64,000 nt of DNA from Burkholderia pyrrocinia. Lineage in GTDB: Bacteria > Pseudomonadota > Gammaproteobacteria > Burkholderiales > Burkholderiaceae. The stretch spans positions 3,286,001 through 3,350,000 of the forward strand of contig NZ_CP094459.1 of assembly GCF_022809715.1 (NCBI RefSeq), in the 5' to 3' direction. The notes beneath the pieces were generated by a model. It ran no database searches. It was not told the DNA's origin and saw only the letters and a list, made by a program, of their open reading frames with translations. The position numbers were made by a program, and so were the translations under genes. Every line of letters begins with the position of its first letter. Position 1 is the stretch's first letter. Shown one piece after another: positions 1 through 9,369 of the stretch.

Positions 1-16
1 CCAGCCAAACCGAAAC

Positions 17-487
17 ATGTTCAACGTCGTCCTCGTCGCTCCCGAAATTCCGCCGAACACCGGCAACGTGATCCGCCTGTGCGCCAACACCGGCGCGCAC
101 CTGCACCTGATCGAGCCGCTCGGCTTTCCGCTCGACGACGCACGGATGCGCCGTGCCGGCCTCGACTATCACGAGTATGCGCAGATGCGCGTGCACCGCG
201 ACTGGGACGCGTTCGTCGCGGCCGAATCGCCCGATCCCGCGCGGATGTTCGCGTTCACGACACGCGGCTCGGGCCGCTTCCACGATCATGCGTTCCTGCC
301 GGGCGACTGGTTCGTGTTCGGCTCGGAGACGCGCGGCCTGCCCGCCGCGCTGCTCGAACGCTTCCCGAACGAACAGCGCGTGCGCCTGCCGATGCGGCCG
401 GACAACCGCAGCCTGAACCTGTCGAACACGGTCGCGGTGGTCGTGTTCGAGGCGTGGCGCCAGGCCGGCTTCGAAGGCGGCGCGTGA
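17..487 (+). CDS. trmL: tRNA (cytidine(34)-2'-O)-methyltransferase
   Basis: The 156-residue product is a small SPOUT-fold enzyme. TrmL methylates the 2'-OH of the wobble base (C34 or cmnm5U34) of tRNA-Leu isoacceptors using S-adenosylmethionine. Visible family motifs are NTGNVIRLCANTG near residues 14-26, GSETRGLP near residue 102, and MRPDNRSLNLSN close to the C-terminus, the last two forming the SAM-binding trefoil knot. The length equals that of the single-domain family. The ATG lies 16 bases from the window edge, so its promoter is outside. It converges with the macrodomain gene, with only about 22 bases between the stops. Confidence 0.95.
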   Translation: MFNVVLVAPEIPPNTGNVIRLCANTGAHLHLIEPLGFPLDDARMRRAGLDYHEYAQMRVHRDWDAFVAAESPDPARMFAFTTRGSGRFHDHAFLPGDWFVFGSETRGLPAALLERFPNEQRVRLPMRPDNRSLNLSNTVAVVVFEAWRQAGFEGGA

Positions 488-509
488 TGCGTACGCGGCG
501 CGAGCCGCG

Positions 510-1034
510 TCAGTTGCGCGCGAGCCGCGCGCGATACAGGTCGTGGATGTCGGGGGAAAAGCACGCGAACACCACGCGTGCGAGGCTCGGCGCCTGCGGC
601 AGCATTTCGACGACGGTGCCGACTGCAATGTCGACGGCCTCGCCGGCCGGATAACGATAGATGCCGCAACTGATCGCCGGAAACGCGATCGACGTCGCGG
701 CCACCTCTTCGGCCAGCTCGATCGCGCGCCGGTAGCACGATGCGAGCAGGTCGGGCTCGCCGCGATCGCCGCCGTGCCACACCGGCCCGACCGCATGGAT
801 CACGTAGCGCGCCGGCAGCCCGTGGCCGCGCGTGAGCTTCGCGTCGCCCGTATCGCAGCCGCCGAGCGTGCGGCACTCGGCGAGCAGGCCGGGGCCGGCA
901 GCGCGGTGAATCGCGCCGTCGACACCGCCCCCGCCGAGCAGCGAGCCGTTCGCGGCGTTGACGATCGCGTCGACATCGAGCGTCGTGATGTCGACGAGTT
1001 GCGCGTCGAGCGTGGTGGATTGGATCTGCAGCAT
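510..1034 (-). CDS. macrodomain protein, probable O-acetyl-ADP-ribose deacetylase
   Basis: The 174-residue protein is a single macro domain. The ADP-ribose-binding signature is clear: VDAIVNAAN (residues 22-30) followed by the glycine-rich [10 protein letters not shown] loop, and a second phosphate loop [10 protein letters not shown] near residue 125. These belong to the MacroD/YmdB class, which hydrolyses O-acetyl-ADP-ribose and can remove mono-ADP-ribose from acidic residues. I chose the ATG at 1034 because GGGAGG lies just upstream; longer in-frame reading runs into gpsA on the same strand. It lies downstream of gpsA, about 90 bases away, and may be co-transcribed. The exact substrate is inferred from the family. 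Confidence 0.88.
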   Translation of the reverse strand: MLQIQSTTLDAQLVDITTLDVDAIVNAANGSLLGGGGVDGAIHRAAGPGLLAECRTLGGCDTGDAKLTRGHGLPARYVIHAVGPVWHGGDRGEPDLLASCYRRAIELAEEVAATSIAFPAISCGIYRYPAGEAVDIAVGTVVEMLPQAPSLARVVFACFSPDIHDLYRARLARN

Positions 1035-1126
1035 GACAACCTCCCGAAACGCCGGAGACTGTTCAAGCGTAGTGCGCTTTGGCGCCGCGCGCTTGACGCG
1101 ACCGCACCGGGCGGCGCCCGGCCGCG

Positions 1127-2125
1127 CTACTCGGCGCGCGCGTCGCGCCGCAGCAGGCCGCTGACGGCGTCGCGCGGCGCGATGCCGTCGAACAGCACGC
1201 CGCACACGGCTTCGGTGATCGGCATCTCGATCGATTGCGCGTGCGCGATCGCCAGCACGGCCTGCGCGCAGCGCACGCCTTCGGCCACGTGGCCGAGCGC
1301 ACCGAGGATGTCGTTCAGCGTGCGGCCGGCCGCCAGTTGCAGGCCGACCGTGCGGTTGCGCGACAGGTCGCCCGTCGCGGTGAGGATCAGGTCGCCGAGG
1401 CCCGTGAGGCCGGTGAAGGTTTCCGCGCGGCCGCCGAGCGCGACGCCGAGCCGTGACATTTCGGCGAGGCCGCGCGTGATCAGCGCGGCGCGCGCGTTCA
1501 GCCCGAGGCCGAGGCCGTCGGAAATGCCGGTCGCGATCGCGAGCACGTTCTTCACCGCGCCGCCAACCTCGACGCCGACCACGTCGTCGCCCGTATAGAT
1601 CCGCATCGCGCCGTGATGGAACGCGGCGAGCGTGCGCTCGCGGCATTCGGCGGACGTGCTCGCCACCGTCAGCGCGACGGGCAGCGACTGTCCGACCTCG
1701 CGCGCGAAGCTCGGCCCCGACAGCACGCCGTTGCTGCGCTGTTCGGGCAGCTCGGCCGCGATCACCTGATGCGGCAGCAGATGCGTGTCGGCCTCGAAGC
1801 CCTTGCAGACCCAGACGATGTGCGCGGGCACGCAGCCTGCGTCGTGCATCGCGTGGCACAGCGTGCGCAGCCCGGCCACGGGCGCGGCGATCACGCACAG
1901 CGCGTCGTCCGCGGCGCCATGCGCGAGCGCGGCGCCGAGATCGGCGTCGTAGCGCAATGCGTCAGGCAGCGCGATGCCGTCCAGATAGCGGGAATTTTCG
2001 TGCCGGGCCTGCAGCCCGGCGATGAGCGCGGCGTCGCGCGCCCACAGAAGCGTATCGTGCCGCGCGGCCAGATGGCCCGCGAGCGCGGTGCCCCAGGCAC
2101 CGGCGCCGAGAACGGCTACTTTCAT
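1127..2125 (-). CDS. gpsA: glycerol-3-phosphate dehydrogenase [NAD(P)+]
   Basis: The 332-residue cytosolic enzyme reduces dihydroxyacetone phosphate to sn-glycerol-3-phosphate for phospholipid synthesis. The N-terminus has the dinucleotide-binding motif [20 protein letters not shown] is in the middle, followed by the catalytic-lysine segment [13 protein letters not shown] and the substrate-site segment [11 protein letters not shown]. The length is normal for the family. The start is set at MKVAVLGAG; an alternative ATG three codons upstream exists. It follows secB by about 25 bases on the same strand, the conserved rhodanese-grx-secB-gpsA order of Burkholderiales, so co-transcription is likely. 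Confidence 0.96.
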   Translation of the reverse strand: MKVAVLGAGAWGTALAGHLAARHDTLLWARDAALIAGLQARHENSRYLDGIALPDALRYDADLGAALAHGAADDALCVIAAPVAGLRTLCHAMHDAGCVPAHIVWVCKGFEADTHLLPHQVIAAELPEQRSNGVLSGPSFAREVGQSLPVALTVASTSAECRERTLAAFHHGAMRIYTGDDVVGVEVGGAVKNVLAIATGISDGLGLGLNARAALITRGLAEMSRLGVALGGRAETFTGLTGLGDLILTATGDLSRNRTVGLQLAAGRTLNDILGALGHVAEGVRCAQAVLAIAHAQSIEMPITEAVCGVLFDGIAPRDAVSGLLRRDARAE

Positions 2126-2150
2126 ACCCAGCACCGGTCCGTGTGAAACG

Positions 2151-2630
2151 TCAGTTCAGCGTCGTGCCGTTCGGCGCGCCTGCGGCGCCGGCCTGCTGCT
2201 GAAGCTGCGCGAGACGCTGCTCGTACAGCGCCTGGAAGTTGATTTCCGCCAGGTGGATCGGCGGGAAGCCCGCACGCGTGATCGCGTCGGCGATGTTCGA
2301 GCGCAGGTACGGGAACAGGATCGTCGGGCAAGCGATGCCGACCAGCGGGTCGAGCTGTTCGTCCGGAATGTTGCGAATGTCGAAAATGCCGGCCTGCTTC
2401 GCTTCGATCAGGAACGCGACCTTGTCCTTCACCTTCGCGGTGACGGTACCCGACACGACGACTTCGAACACGCTTTCCGCGAGGCGGTCGGCCTTGACGT
2501 CGACTTCGACTTCAACCGACGGCATGTCCTGCTCGAGGAAGATGGCCGGCGAATTCGGCTGCTCGAGCGACATATCCTTCAAGTAGACGCGCTGGATGTT
2601 GAAGAACGGTTGGTTTTCGACGTCGGACAT
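2151..2630 (-). CDS. secB: protein-export chaperone SecB
   Basis: The 159-residue cytosolic chaperone binds unfolded precursors and hands them to SecA for Sec export. The family pattern is clear: [14 protein letters not shown] near the N-terminus, a beta-rich body with [11 protein letters not shown], and [24 protein letters not shown] at the conserved SecA-contact region around residues 105-125. A C-terminal Gln/Ala-rich tail replaces the zinc-containing tail of some homologues. The start at 2630 gives the canonical N-terminus [10 protein letters not shown]; an extension of 25 codons is open but has no family counterpart. It lies between grxC and gpsA in a reverse-strand cluster. Confidence 0.97.
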   Translation of the reverse strand: MSDVENQPFFNIQRVYLKDMSLEQPNSPAIFLEQDMPSVEVEVDVKADRLAESVFEVVVSGTVTAKVKDKVAFLIEAKQAGIFDIRNIPDEQLDPLVGIACPTILFPYLRSNIADAITRAGFPPIHLAEINFQALYEQRLAQLQQQAGAAGAPNGTTLN

Positions 2631-2738
2631 GGTGTTTCCCAAAAAAGTGGTGACGGAGCGGCCCGGCTTCTCGCCGGCCGCCACGGATGAATCCTGCGCG
2701 CCCAAGCCGCGGCGCGGCCGGCGGCCATTCTGCCCTAA

Positions 2739-2999
2739 TCAGGCCGCTTGCAGAAGCGGCGCAAGCCCGCCTTCGCGATCGAGCTTCGACAGATCGTCGT
2801 AGCCGCCGACGTGCGTGTCGCCGATATAGATCTGCGGCACCGTGCGGCGCCCCGTGCGCGTCATCATTTCCTCGCGGCGCGCCGGATCGCGGTCGATCAG
2901 CACCTTTTCGATCTGCTCGACACCGCGCAGCTTCAGCAGGCGCTCGGCCTGCATGCAATACGGACACACCTGCGTGCTGTACATCAAAACCTTGTTCAC
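2739..2999 (-). CDS. grxC: glutaredoxin 3 (GrxC)
   Basis: The 86-residue glutaredoxin carries the dithiol active site CPYC near residues 12-15, the cis-proline segment TVPQIYIG near residue 50 and the glutathione-binding HVGGYDDL motif. It reduces disulfides and mixed glutathione disulfides in the cytosol using the GSH made by gshA/gshB further along the window. The start is a GTG at 2999 that overlaps the stop of the upstream rhodanese gene by four bases (GTGA), so the two are translationally coupled. The size is standard for GrxC. Confidence 0.95.
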   Translation of the reverse strand: MNKVLMYSTQVCPYCMQAERLLKLRGVEQIEKVLIDRDPARREEMMTRTGRRTVPQIYIGDTHVGGYDDLSKLDREGGLAPLLQAA

Positions 3000-3418
3000 T
3001 TCGCCACTCCTTGTTTGACGACCGGCATCCCGGCCTGCTGCCAGGCAGCCACGCCGCCCTCGAGCACGTGCACCTCCGCATAGCCCGCCGCCTCGACCTC
3101 GCGCGCCGCCTTCTGCGACTGCTGGCCATTCTGGCAGACGAGCAGCACCGGCGTGCTCTTGTTCTTCGCGACCTGCGCGATCTTCGCGCCGATCTCGCCC
3201 GCCGCGACCTGACGCGCCGACGGCAGGTGGCCGGCGGCGAAATCGGACGCGGCGCGCACGTCGATCACGACCGCATTGCGGCGGTTGATGAGCTGGGTGG
3301 CCTCCGCGGCCGACAGGCCGCCGCGGCCGCGGCGCAGGGCGGGCCACGCCAGCAGGCCGCCGGATACCAGCAGGATCGCGATGAGGGCCAGGTTCGTGTA
3401 ATCGGTAAAGAACGTCAC
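2996..3418 (-). CDS. membrane-anchored rhodanese-domain protein
   Basis: The protein of about 140 residues has one N-terminal transmembrane segment (LALIAILLVSGGLLAWPAL) followed by a single rhodanese domain. The domain contains VIDVRAASDFAAGHLPSA and the active-site loop VCQNGQQS, whose cysteine could carry a persulfide. This is the YibN-like family usually found beside grxC and secB. Substrate and partner are unknown. The preferred start is GTG at 3418 (VTFFTDYTN), which fits the family; the frame stays open upstream to about 3547. It is divergent from gpmA. Confidence 0.85.
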   Translation of the reverse strand: MTFFTDYTNLALIAILLVSGGLLAWPALRRGRGGLSAAEATQLINRRNAVVIDVRAASDFAAGHLPSARQVAAGEIGAKIAQVAKNKSTPVLLVCQNGQQSQKAAREVEAAGYAEVHVLEGGVAAWQQAGMPVVKQGVAK

Positions 3419-3552
3419 GGAATTCCGCCGGAAAAAGAGAAATCGGATGAGGACAATCCCGCCATTATAAAATAACCGCCTTGCGCGATGGCGGGCCCGG
3501 GTCGGGTGCCGCGCGACGCGCACCGCTTCCTTCACTACCGACCGCAAGATCC

Positions 3553-4299
3553 ATGTACAAACTCGTTCTCATCCGCCACGGCGAATCGACGTGGAACAAG
3601 GAAAACCGCTTCACCGGCTGGGTCGACGTCGACCTGACCGAACAGGGTCGCAACGAGGCCTACCAGGCCGGCGAATTGCTCAAGGAGGCCGGCTACACGT
3701 TCGACATCGCGTACACGTCGGTGCTCAAGCGCGCGATCCGCACGCTGTGGCACGTGCAGGACCGGATGGACCTCATGTACCTGCCGGTCGTCCACTCGTG
3801 GCGCCTGAACGAGCGCCACTACGGCGCGCTGTCTGGGCTGAACAAGGCGGAAACGGCCGCGAAGTTCGGCGACGACCAGGTGCTCGTCTGGCGCCGCAGC
3901 TACGATACGCCGCCGCCCGCGCTCGAACCGACCGACGAGCGCGCGCCGTTCAACGACCCGCGCTATGCGAAGGTGCCGCGCGAGCAACTGCCGCTCACCG
4001 AGTGCCTGAAGGACACGGTCGCGCGCGTGCTGCCGCTGTGGAACGAGTCGATCGCGCCCGCGGTCCGCGCCGGCAAGCAGGTACTGATCGCCGCGCACGG
4101 CAACTCGCTGCGCGCGCTGATCAAGTACCTCGACGGCATCTCGGACAGCGACATCGTCGGCCTGAACATCCCGAACGGCGTGCCGCTCGTGTATGAACTC
4201 GACGAGAACCTGAAGCCGATCCAGCACTATTACCTCGGCGACCAGGACGCGATCGCGCAGGCGCAGGCCGCCGTCGCGAAGCAGGGCAAGGCGGGCTGA
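3553..4299 (+). CDS. gpmA: 2,3-bisphosphoglycerate-dependent phosphoglycerate mutase
   Basis: The 248-residue glycolytic enzyme interconverts 3- and 2-phosphoglycerate. The phosphohistidine motif [10 protein letters not shown] is at residues 6-15, followed by [31 protein letters not shown] lies near residue 90, and the second catalytic histidine is in [16 protein letters not shown] near residue 185. The size equals E. coli GpmA. The start is the ATG giving [12 protein letters not shown]; upstream in-frame codons do not match the family. A 10-bp-stem inverted repeat (4315-4339, GCGTGCCGCG with its complement) just past the stop may act in termination, though it lacks a clear T run. Confidence 0.97.
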   Translation: MYKLVLIRHGESTWNKENRFTGWVDVDLTEQGRNEAYQAGELLKEAGYTFDIAYTSVLKRAIRTLWHVQDRMDLMYLPVVHSWRLNERHYGALSGLNKAETAAKFGDDQVLVWRRSYDTPPPALEPTDERAPFNDPRYAKVPREQLPLTECLKDTVARVLPLWNESIAPAVRAGKQVLIAAHGNSLRALIKYLDGISDSDIVGLNIPNGVPLVYELDENLKPIQHYYLGDQDAIAQAQAAVAKQGKAG

Positions 4300-4314
4300 C
4301 GCCCGTCGCGCCGG

Positions 4315-4339
4315 GCGTGCCGCGTCCGGCGCGGCACGC
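4315..4339. terminator. inverted repeat after gpmA (possible terminator)
   Basis: GCGTGCCGCG and its exact complement are separated by five bases, directly downstream of the gpmA stop. There is no T run, so intrinsic termination is uncertain. Confidence 0.35.
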
Positions 4340-4549
4340 CGCGCGAACCTTCGCGGCCCCGCTGCGGTCGAACCCGCTTTCGAACCCGCAGCGCGCCCGG
4401 CGGCGCCCCGCCGGGCCTGCTCCGGGCCCGGCCCATGGCACCTGTTCGCCGCTTTTCGCGGCGTTCCACTGAGTTATCGGACGAACAGTTATACTTGTCC
4501 GCTACATCCCCGCTACCGCCACGCGCTTCCCGACCGCACCAGACTCTCT

Positions 4550-6100
4550 ATGCGAATGAAATTGAAGAACATCGGCCTGATTGCCGCGGGCCTCGCCACG
4601 GGCGTGTTCGCCACGCTGCAGATTTCCGCGTCGGCCGAGCAGACCGCCACGGCGCCGCTTCCCCTCGACCAGCTCCGCCTGTTCGCGGAAGTATTCGGCC
4701 AGATCAAGCGCGAGTACGTCGAACCGGTCGACGACAAGAAGCTGCTGACGGCGGCGATCAAGGGCATGGTGTCGAGCCTCGATCCGCACTCGTCGTTCCT
4801 CGACAAGACCGACTATGACGAGCTGCAGGAGCAGACGAAGGGCCGCTTCGCGGGTCTCGGCATCGAGATCTCGCAGGAAGACGGCCTCGTCAAGGTGATC
4901 TCGCCGATCGAGGACACCCCCGCATTCCGCGCCGGCATCCGTCCGGGCGACCTGATCACGCGCATCAACGACAAGCCGGTGCGCGGCATGACGCTCGACA
5001 AGGCCGTCAAGCAGATGCGCGGCGAGCCGGGCACCAAGGTCACGCTGACGATCTTCCGCAAGAGCGACGACCGCACGTTCCCGGTCACGGTCACGCGCGC
5101 GATCATCAGGGTCCAGAGCGTAAAGATGAAGATGCTCGACCCCGGCTATGCGTATATCCGCATCACGAGCTTCCAGGAGCGCACGACGCCCGATCTCGCC
5201 GCGAAGCTGCAGGACATCGCGCGCCAGCAGCCGAACCTGAAGGGCCTGGTCCTCGACCTGCGCAACAACGGCGGCGGCCTGCTGCAGAGCGCGGTCGGCG
5301 TGGCCGGCGCGTTCCTGCCGCCCGACTCCGTCGTCGTGTCGACCAACGGCCAGATCCCCGATTCGAAGCAGGTCTACCGCGATACGTACGACAACTATCG
5401 CCTGCCGTCCTTCGACGGCGATCCGCTGAAGAACCTGCCGCCGGTCTTCAAGACCGTGCCGATGATCGTGCTGACGAACGCGTATTCGGCGTCCGCGTCG
5501 GAAATCGTCGCCGGCGCGCTGCAGGATTCGAAGCGCGCGCAGATCATGGGCAAGACGACGTTCGGCAAGGGCTCGGTGCAGACTGTCCGCCCGATGACGG
5601 CCGACACCGCGCTGCGCCTGACGACCGCGTACTACTACACGCCGAGCGGCCGCTCGATCCAGAACAAGGGCATCACGCCCGACGTGCCGGTCGATCAGTA
5701 CGCGGACGGCGATCCGGACGACGTGCTCGTGACGCGCGAGGTCGACTACACGAACCACCTCGCGAACACGCAGGACCCGAACGAGAAGAAGGAACAGGAA
5801 GAGCGCGAGCAGCGCCGGATGGATCAACTGCGCATCCTCGAAGAGCAGAACGACAAGAAGACGCCGGAGCAACGCCAGAAGGACCGCGATCGCAAGCCGA
5901 TCGAGTTCGGCAGCGCCGACGACTTCATGATGCAGCAGGCGCTCAACAAGCTCGAAGGCAAGACCGTCCAGGCATCGAAGTCGCTGCTCGCCGAGAGCAC
6001 GACGAAGAGCCCGGCCGGCAAGGCTGCCGCGGTCTCGAAGGCATCGGGCGCGAGCGCGAAGCCGGCTTCCGCACCGAAGCCCGCGTCGGCGCCGAAGTAA
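4550..6100 (+). CDS. ctpA: carboxyl-terminal processing (tail-specific) protease, S41 family
   Basis: The 516-residue periplasmic serine protease starts with a signal sequence (about residues 1-28, IGLIAAGLATGVFATLQISASA). A PDZ domain follows (roughly 90-175, containing GLGIEISQEDGLVKV), then the S41 catalytic domain with YSASASEIVAGALQD (Ser nucleophile) and GKTTFGKGSVQ (general-base Lys). The C-terminal 100 residues are charged and then Ala/Ser/Pro-rich (ASAKPASAPKPASAPK), a low-complexity tail. CtpA-type enzymes trim C-termini of envelope proteins and help control peptidoglycan hydrolases. A second ATG two codons in (4556) is equally possible. A strong intrinsic terminator follows. Confidence 0.93.
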   Translation: MRMKLKNIGLIAAGLATGVFATLQISASAEQTATAPLPLDQLRLFAEVFGQIKREYVEPVDDKKLLTAAIKGMVSSLDPHSSFLDKTDYDELQEQTKGRFAGLGIEISQEDGLVKVISPIEDTPAFRAGIRPGDLITRINDKPVRGMTLDKAVKQMRGEPGTKVTLTIFRKSDDRTFPVTVTRAIIRVQSVKMKMLDPGYAYIRITSFQERTTPDLAAKLQDIARQQPNLKGLVLDLRNNGGGLLQSAVGVAGAFLPPDSVVVSTNGQIPDSKQVYRDTYDNYRLPSFDGDPLKNLPPVFKTVPMIVLTNAYSASASEIVAGALQDSKRAQIMGKTTFGKGSVQTVRPMTADTALRLTTAYYYTPSGRSIQNKGITPDVPVDQYADGDPDDVLVTREVDYTNHLANTQDPNEKKEQEEREQRRMDQLRILEEQNDKKTPEQRQKDRDRKPIEFGSADDFMMQQALNKLEGKTVQASKSLLAESTTKSPAGKAAAVSKASGASAKPASAPKPASAPK

Positions 6101-6117
6101 GCGCCGGCCGGCATCCG

Positions 6118-6154
6118 ACGGGCCATCGCGGGAAGACCGCGATGGCCCGTTTTT
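6118..6154 (+). terminator. Rho-independent terminator of ctpA
   Basis: A perfect 14-bp stem (ACGGGCCATCGCGG, 6118-6131, with 6137-6150) and a five-base loop are followed by TTTTT. It starts 17 bases after the ctpA stop. Confidence 0.93.
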
Positions 6155-6210
6155 CATGTGCGCCTAGAATACGCAGATACCGTCCGCGGCATGCTTCGCC
6201 CGATCTCCCC

Positions 6211-6963
6211 ATGAACGACGATCAACTCCTCCGCTACTCCCGCCACATCCTCGTCGACGAAATCGGCATCGACGCGCAGCAGCGCTTTCTCGACGCGCAC
6301 GCGATCGTCGTCGGCGCGGGCGGCCTCGGCTCGCCCGCCGCGATGTACCTCGCGGCATCGGGAGTCGGCACGATCACGCTCGTCGACGCCGATACGGTCG
6401 ACCTCACGAACCTGCAGCGGCAGATCCTGCACGTGACGTCGTCGGTCGGCCGCAGCAAGGTCGAATCGGGGCGCGACGCGCTCGCGCAACTGAACCCCGA
6501 CGTGAAGGTGAACGCGGTCGCGGAGCGCGTCGACGACGCGTGGCTCGACGCGCACGTGCCGGCCGCGACCGTCGTGCTCGACTGCACCGACAACTTCGCG
6601 ACGCGGCACGCGATCAACCGCGCGTGCGTCGCGCACGGCGTGCCGCTCGTGTCGGGCGCCGCGCTGCGCTTCGACGGACAGATCAGCACGTTCGATTTCC
6701 GCGATGCAACTGCACCCTGCTATGCGTGCGTGTTTCCGGAAGACCAGCCGTTCGAGGAAGTCGCGTGCGCGACGATGGGCGTGTTCGCGCCGACGGTCGG
6801 GATCATCGGCGCGATGCAGGCCGCCGAAGCGCTGCGCGTGATCGGCGAAATCGGCACGACGCTCAACGGGCGGCTGATGATGCTCGATTCGCTGCGGATG
6901 GAATGGACGACGATGAAAATCGCGCGCCAGGCCGACTGCCCCGTCTGCGGGGGCCGGCACTGA
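6211..6963 (+). CDS. moeB: HesA/MoeB/ThiF-family E1-like adenylyltransferase
   Basis: The 250-residue protein adenylates the C-terminal glycine of a ubiquitin-like sulfur carrier such as MoaD or ThiS. It shows RYSRHILVDEIG at the N-terminus and the nucleotide loop VVGAGGLGSPAAMYLAASGVG near residues 32-52. The ATP site DLTNLQRQILH follows, then LDCTDNFATRHAINRAC. Zinc-ligand cysteine pairs are present in CYACVF and the C-terminal CPVCGG. It lacks the rhodanese extension of eukaryotic and some bacterial forms. MoeB and ThiF cannot be separated reliably by sequence alone; no moaD or thiS is adjacent. The start at 6211 gives the family N-terminus MNDDQLLRYSRH. Confidence 0.88.
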   Translation: MNDDQLLRYSRHILVDEIGIDAQQRFLDAHAIVVGAGGLGSPAAMYLAASGVGTITLVDADTVDLTNLQRQILHVTSSVGRSKVESGRDALAQLNPDVKVNAVAERVDDAWLDAHVPAATVVLDCTDNFATRHAINRACVAHGVPLVSGAALRFDGQISTFDFRDATAPCYACVFPEDQPFEEVACATMGVFAPTVGIIGAMQAAEALRVIGEIGTTLNGRLMMLDSLRMEWTTMKIARQADCPVCGGRH

Positions 6964-7051
6964 CGCGCGTCGGATGCATGCGCCGGCCGGCGCATGCACG
7001 ACACTTCACGGCAGTTAGCGGCGCCGCGGGCGCCTGAGCGGCATAAGCGAC

Positions 7052-8824
7052 CTAAGCGGCCGCATCCGCGCGCGGCTCGGCGACCGACAGCCGCTTCAGC
7101 GCCGCCTGCACTTCCTCCGGCTCGAATGCGGCAAGCACGTCGGCCGTCGGTTTCTCGAGCGCCTTCAGGTGCGCGCGCAGGATCTCCTGCTTCACGACGA
7201 GCAGCTGGCTCGGGTGCATCGAGAACTCGGTGAGCCCCATCCCGAGCAACAGGCGCGTGAGCGCCGGATCGCCCGCCATCTCGCCGCACACCGACACGGA
7301 CACGCCCGCGCGCTTCGCTTCGCGCAACGTATAGGAGATCAGGTGCAGCACGGCCGGATGCAGCGGGTCGTACAGGTGCGCGACCGCGTTGTCCGCGCGA
7401 TCGATCGCGAGCGTGTACTGGATCAGGTCGTTCGTGCCGATCGACAGGAAATCGAACCGCTTCAGGAACAGCGGCAGCGCGATCGCCGCGGCCGGAATCT
7501 CGATCATCGCGCCGATGCGCACGTTCGGATCGTATGCGAGCCCCGCGTCGTCGAGCTGGCGCTTCGCCTCGCGGATCAGGTCGAGCGTCTGGTCGATCTC
7601 CTGCGCGTGCGCGAGCATCGGGATCAGGATCTTTACCTGGCCGAACGCGGACGCGCGCAGGATCGCGCGCAACTGCGTGAGGAACATCTGCGGCTCGGAC
7701 AGGCTCCAGCGGATCGCGCGCAGGCCGAGCGCCGGGTTCGGCGCCGTCTCGTAGCCCTCGTCGAGCGCCTCGAGCGGCTTGTCCGCGCCGACGTCGATCG
7801 TGCGGATCGTCACCGGCATGCCCTTCATCCACTCGACGGCCCGCTTGTATGCGGCGAACTGCTCCTCCTCTTCCGGCATCTCCTTCTGATGCATGAACAG
7901 GAACTCGGAGCGGAACAGGCCGACGCCGACCGCGCCGGCGTCGACGGCCGCCTTCGCATCGTCGGGCAGCTCGATGTTCGCGTACAGGTCGATCTTGGTG
8001 CCGCACAACGTTTGCGTCGGCGAGAATTTCAGGCGCTGCAGCTTGCGTTGCTCGAGCAGCTTCTCGGACTGGCGGTACGAGTATTCCTCGAGGACGATCG
8101 GCGCCGGATCGACGATCACGATGCCCTGGTCGCCGTCGACGATGATCAGGTCGTCCTGGCGGATCAGCGCGCTCGCGTGCTGCACGCCGACCGCGGCCGG
8201 AATGCCGAGGCTGCGCGCGACGATCGCCGTGTGCGACGTGCGGCCGCCGAGGTCGGTGACGAACGCCTGGAACGACTGCGTCTTGAACTGCATCATGTCG
8301 GCCGGCGCGATGTCGTGCGCGACGACGATCATCTCGTTGGTGCCGTTCGCGGCCGCGCGGTCGAGCGCCTGCGACGCGGACGGCGCACCGGCGAGCGCCT
8401 TCAGCACGCGCTCGACCACCTGCTCGATGTCGGCCTTGCGCTCGCGCAGGTATTCGTCCTCGATGTCGTCGAAGTGGCGCGTGAGCAGCTCGAGCTGCTC
8501 GGTCAGCGCCCACTCGACGTTGTAGCGGCGTGTGCGGATCAGGTCGATGGTTTCCTGCACGAGCATCGCGTCGCTCAGGATCATCATGTGGACGTCGATG
8601 AATGCGCCCACTTCGCTCGGCGTGTCGTCGGTCAGGTCGGCGCGCAGCGCTTCGAGTTCGTGATGCACGACGTCGAGCGCCGTGCGGAAACGCTCGACTT
8701 CGGCATCGATCTGGTTCGCCTCGATCAGGTAATGGGCGACGTCGAGCGCCGCCGGCGCGATCAAATACGCTCGCCCGATCGCGATACCTCGTGAGACGGG
8801 AATGCCTTGCAGCGTGAAGGACAC
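7052..8824 (-). CDS. ptsI: phosphoenolpyruvate-protein phosphotransferase (enzyme I)
   Basis: The 590-residue cytosolic enzyme autophosphorylates from PEP and passes the phosphate to HPr. The active-site histidine lies in GGRTSHTAIVARSLGIPA near residue 190. The C-terminal PEP-binding barrel carries GLFRSEFLFM, SIGTNDLIQYTLAIDR and VCGEMAGDP. The start is the GTG at 8824 (VSFTLQGIPVSRG), preceded by GAGGAGG at good spacing; the frame is open further upstream but without family similarity. It lies downstream of ptsH on the same strand but behind an intrinsic terminator, so it may have its own promoter or depend on readthrough. Confidence 0.96.
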   Translation of the reverse strand: MSFTLQGIPVSRGIAIGRAYLIAPAALDVAHYLIEANQIDAEVERFRTALDVVHHELEALRADLTDDTPSEVGAFIDVHMMILSDAMLVQETIDLIRTRRYNVEWALTEQLELLTRHFDDIEDEYLRERKADIEQVVERVLKALAGAPSASQALDRAAANGTNEMIVVAHDIAPADMMQFKTQSFQAFVTDLGGRTSHTAIVARSLGIPAAVGVQHASALIRQDDLIIVDGDQGIVIVDPAPIVLEEYSYRQSEKLLEQRKLQRLKFSPTQTLCGTKIDLYANIELPDDAKAAVDAGAVGVGLFRSEFLFMHQKEMPEEEEQFAAYKRAVEWMKGMPVTIRTIDVGADKPLEALDEGYETAPNPALGLRAIRWSLSEPQMFLTQLRAILRASAFGQVKILIPMLAHAQEIDQTLDLIREAKRQLDDAGLAYDPNVRIGAMIEIPAAAIALPLFLKRFDFLSIGTNDLIQYTLAIDRADNAVAHLYDPLHPAVLHLISYTLREAKRAGVSVSVCGEMAGDPALTRLLLGMGLTEFSMHPSQLLVVKQEILRAHLKALEKPTADVLAAFEPEEVQAALKRLSVAEPRADAAA

Positions 8825-8963
8825 GCGCACCTCCTCTGTACAAGTAAAGCCGCGGCACACTGCTGCGATGCGCTTATGACCCCGGTTAGCGATTATAAAT
8901 TCCGCGACTCCCTGTTGACTGCATGCAGCGCAACATTGCGCATTCCGCATCAATGCTTTCGAC

Positions 8964-8992
8964 GAAAAAAATGCCGCGAAATCCGCGGCATT
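8964..8992 (-). terminator. Rho-independent terminator between ptsH and ptsI
   Basis: Reading the reverse strand, AATGCCGCG and CGCGGCATT form a 9-bp stem with a five-base loop, followed by a run of T. It lies about 35 bases after the ptsH stop and before ptsI, so it could lower ptsI expression relative to ptsH. Confidence 0.88.
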
Positions 8993-9025
8993 CTGGCTGG
9001 AAACGGCAACGATCCCGCGCGACGA

Positions 9026-9295
9026 TCACTGGCCTTCGCCGAACTTGTCGGCGATCAGCTTCAGCAGCGCGTCCATCGCTTCCCGCTCGTCGGGCCCTTC
9101 GGTCTCGATCGTCACGGTGCTGCCGATGCCCGCCGCCAGCATCATCACGCCCATGATGCTCTTCGCATTGATCTTGCGCCCGTTGCGTGTCATCCAGACT
9201 TCCGACTGGAAGTTGCCGGCCAGTTGCGTAAGCTTGGCCGATGCGCGCGCATGGAGCCCCAATTTATTGACGATAGTGGTTTCTTGTTGAAGCAT
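9026..9295 (-). CDS. ptsH: phosphocarrier protein HPr
   Basis: The 89-residue HPr domain protein has the phosphorylatable histidine in KLGLHARASAKL near residue 15. The regulatory-serine region reads AKSIMGVMMLAAGIGS near residue 46, so a Ser at the HPr-kinase position is present. It relays phosphate from enzyme I to the EIIA encoded upstream. The start at 9295 gives MLQQETTIVNKLG. It is part of the reverse-strand unit EIIA-ptsH-(terminator)-ptsI. Confidence 0.96.
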   Translation of the reverse strand: MLQQETTIVNKLGLHARASAKLTQLAGNFQSEVWMTRNGRKINAKSIMGVMMLAAGIGSTVTIETEGPDEREAMDALLKLIADKFGEGQ

Positions 9296-9369
9296 GATTC
9301 TCGGTCGGGTCGGTCGGAGCCGCCGGCGGTGCGCGTCGGCGGTGCTGTCTAAAACGAAAAACGCAGTGA

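Noticed and set aside
4502..6157. 551-codon reverse frame opposite ctpA
   Set aside because: Composition is that of a GC-driven shadow (strings of Arg, Leu, Val, Asp); ctpA is unambiguous.
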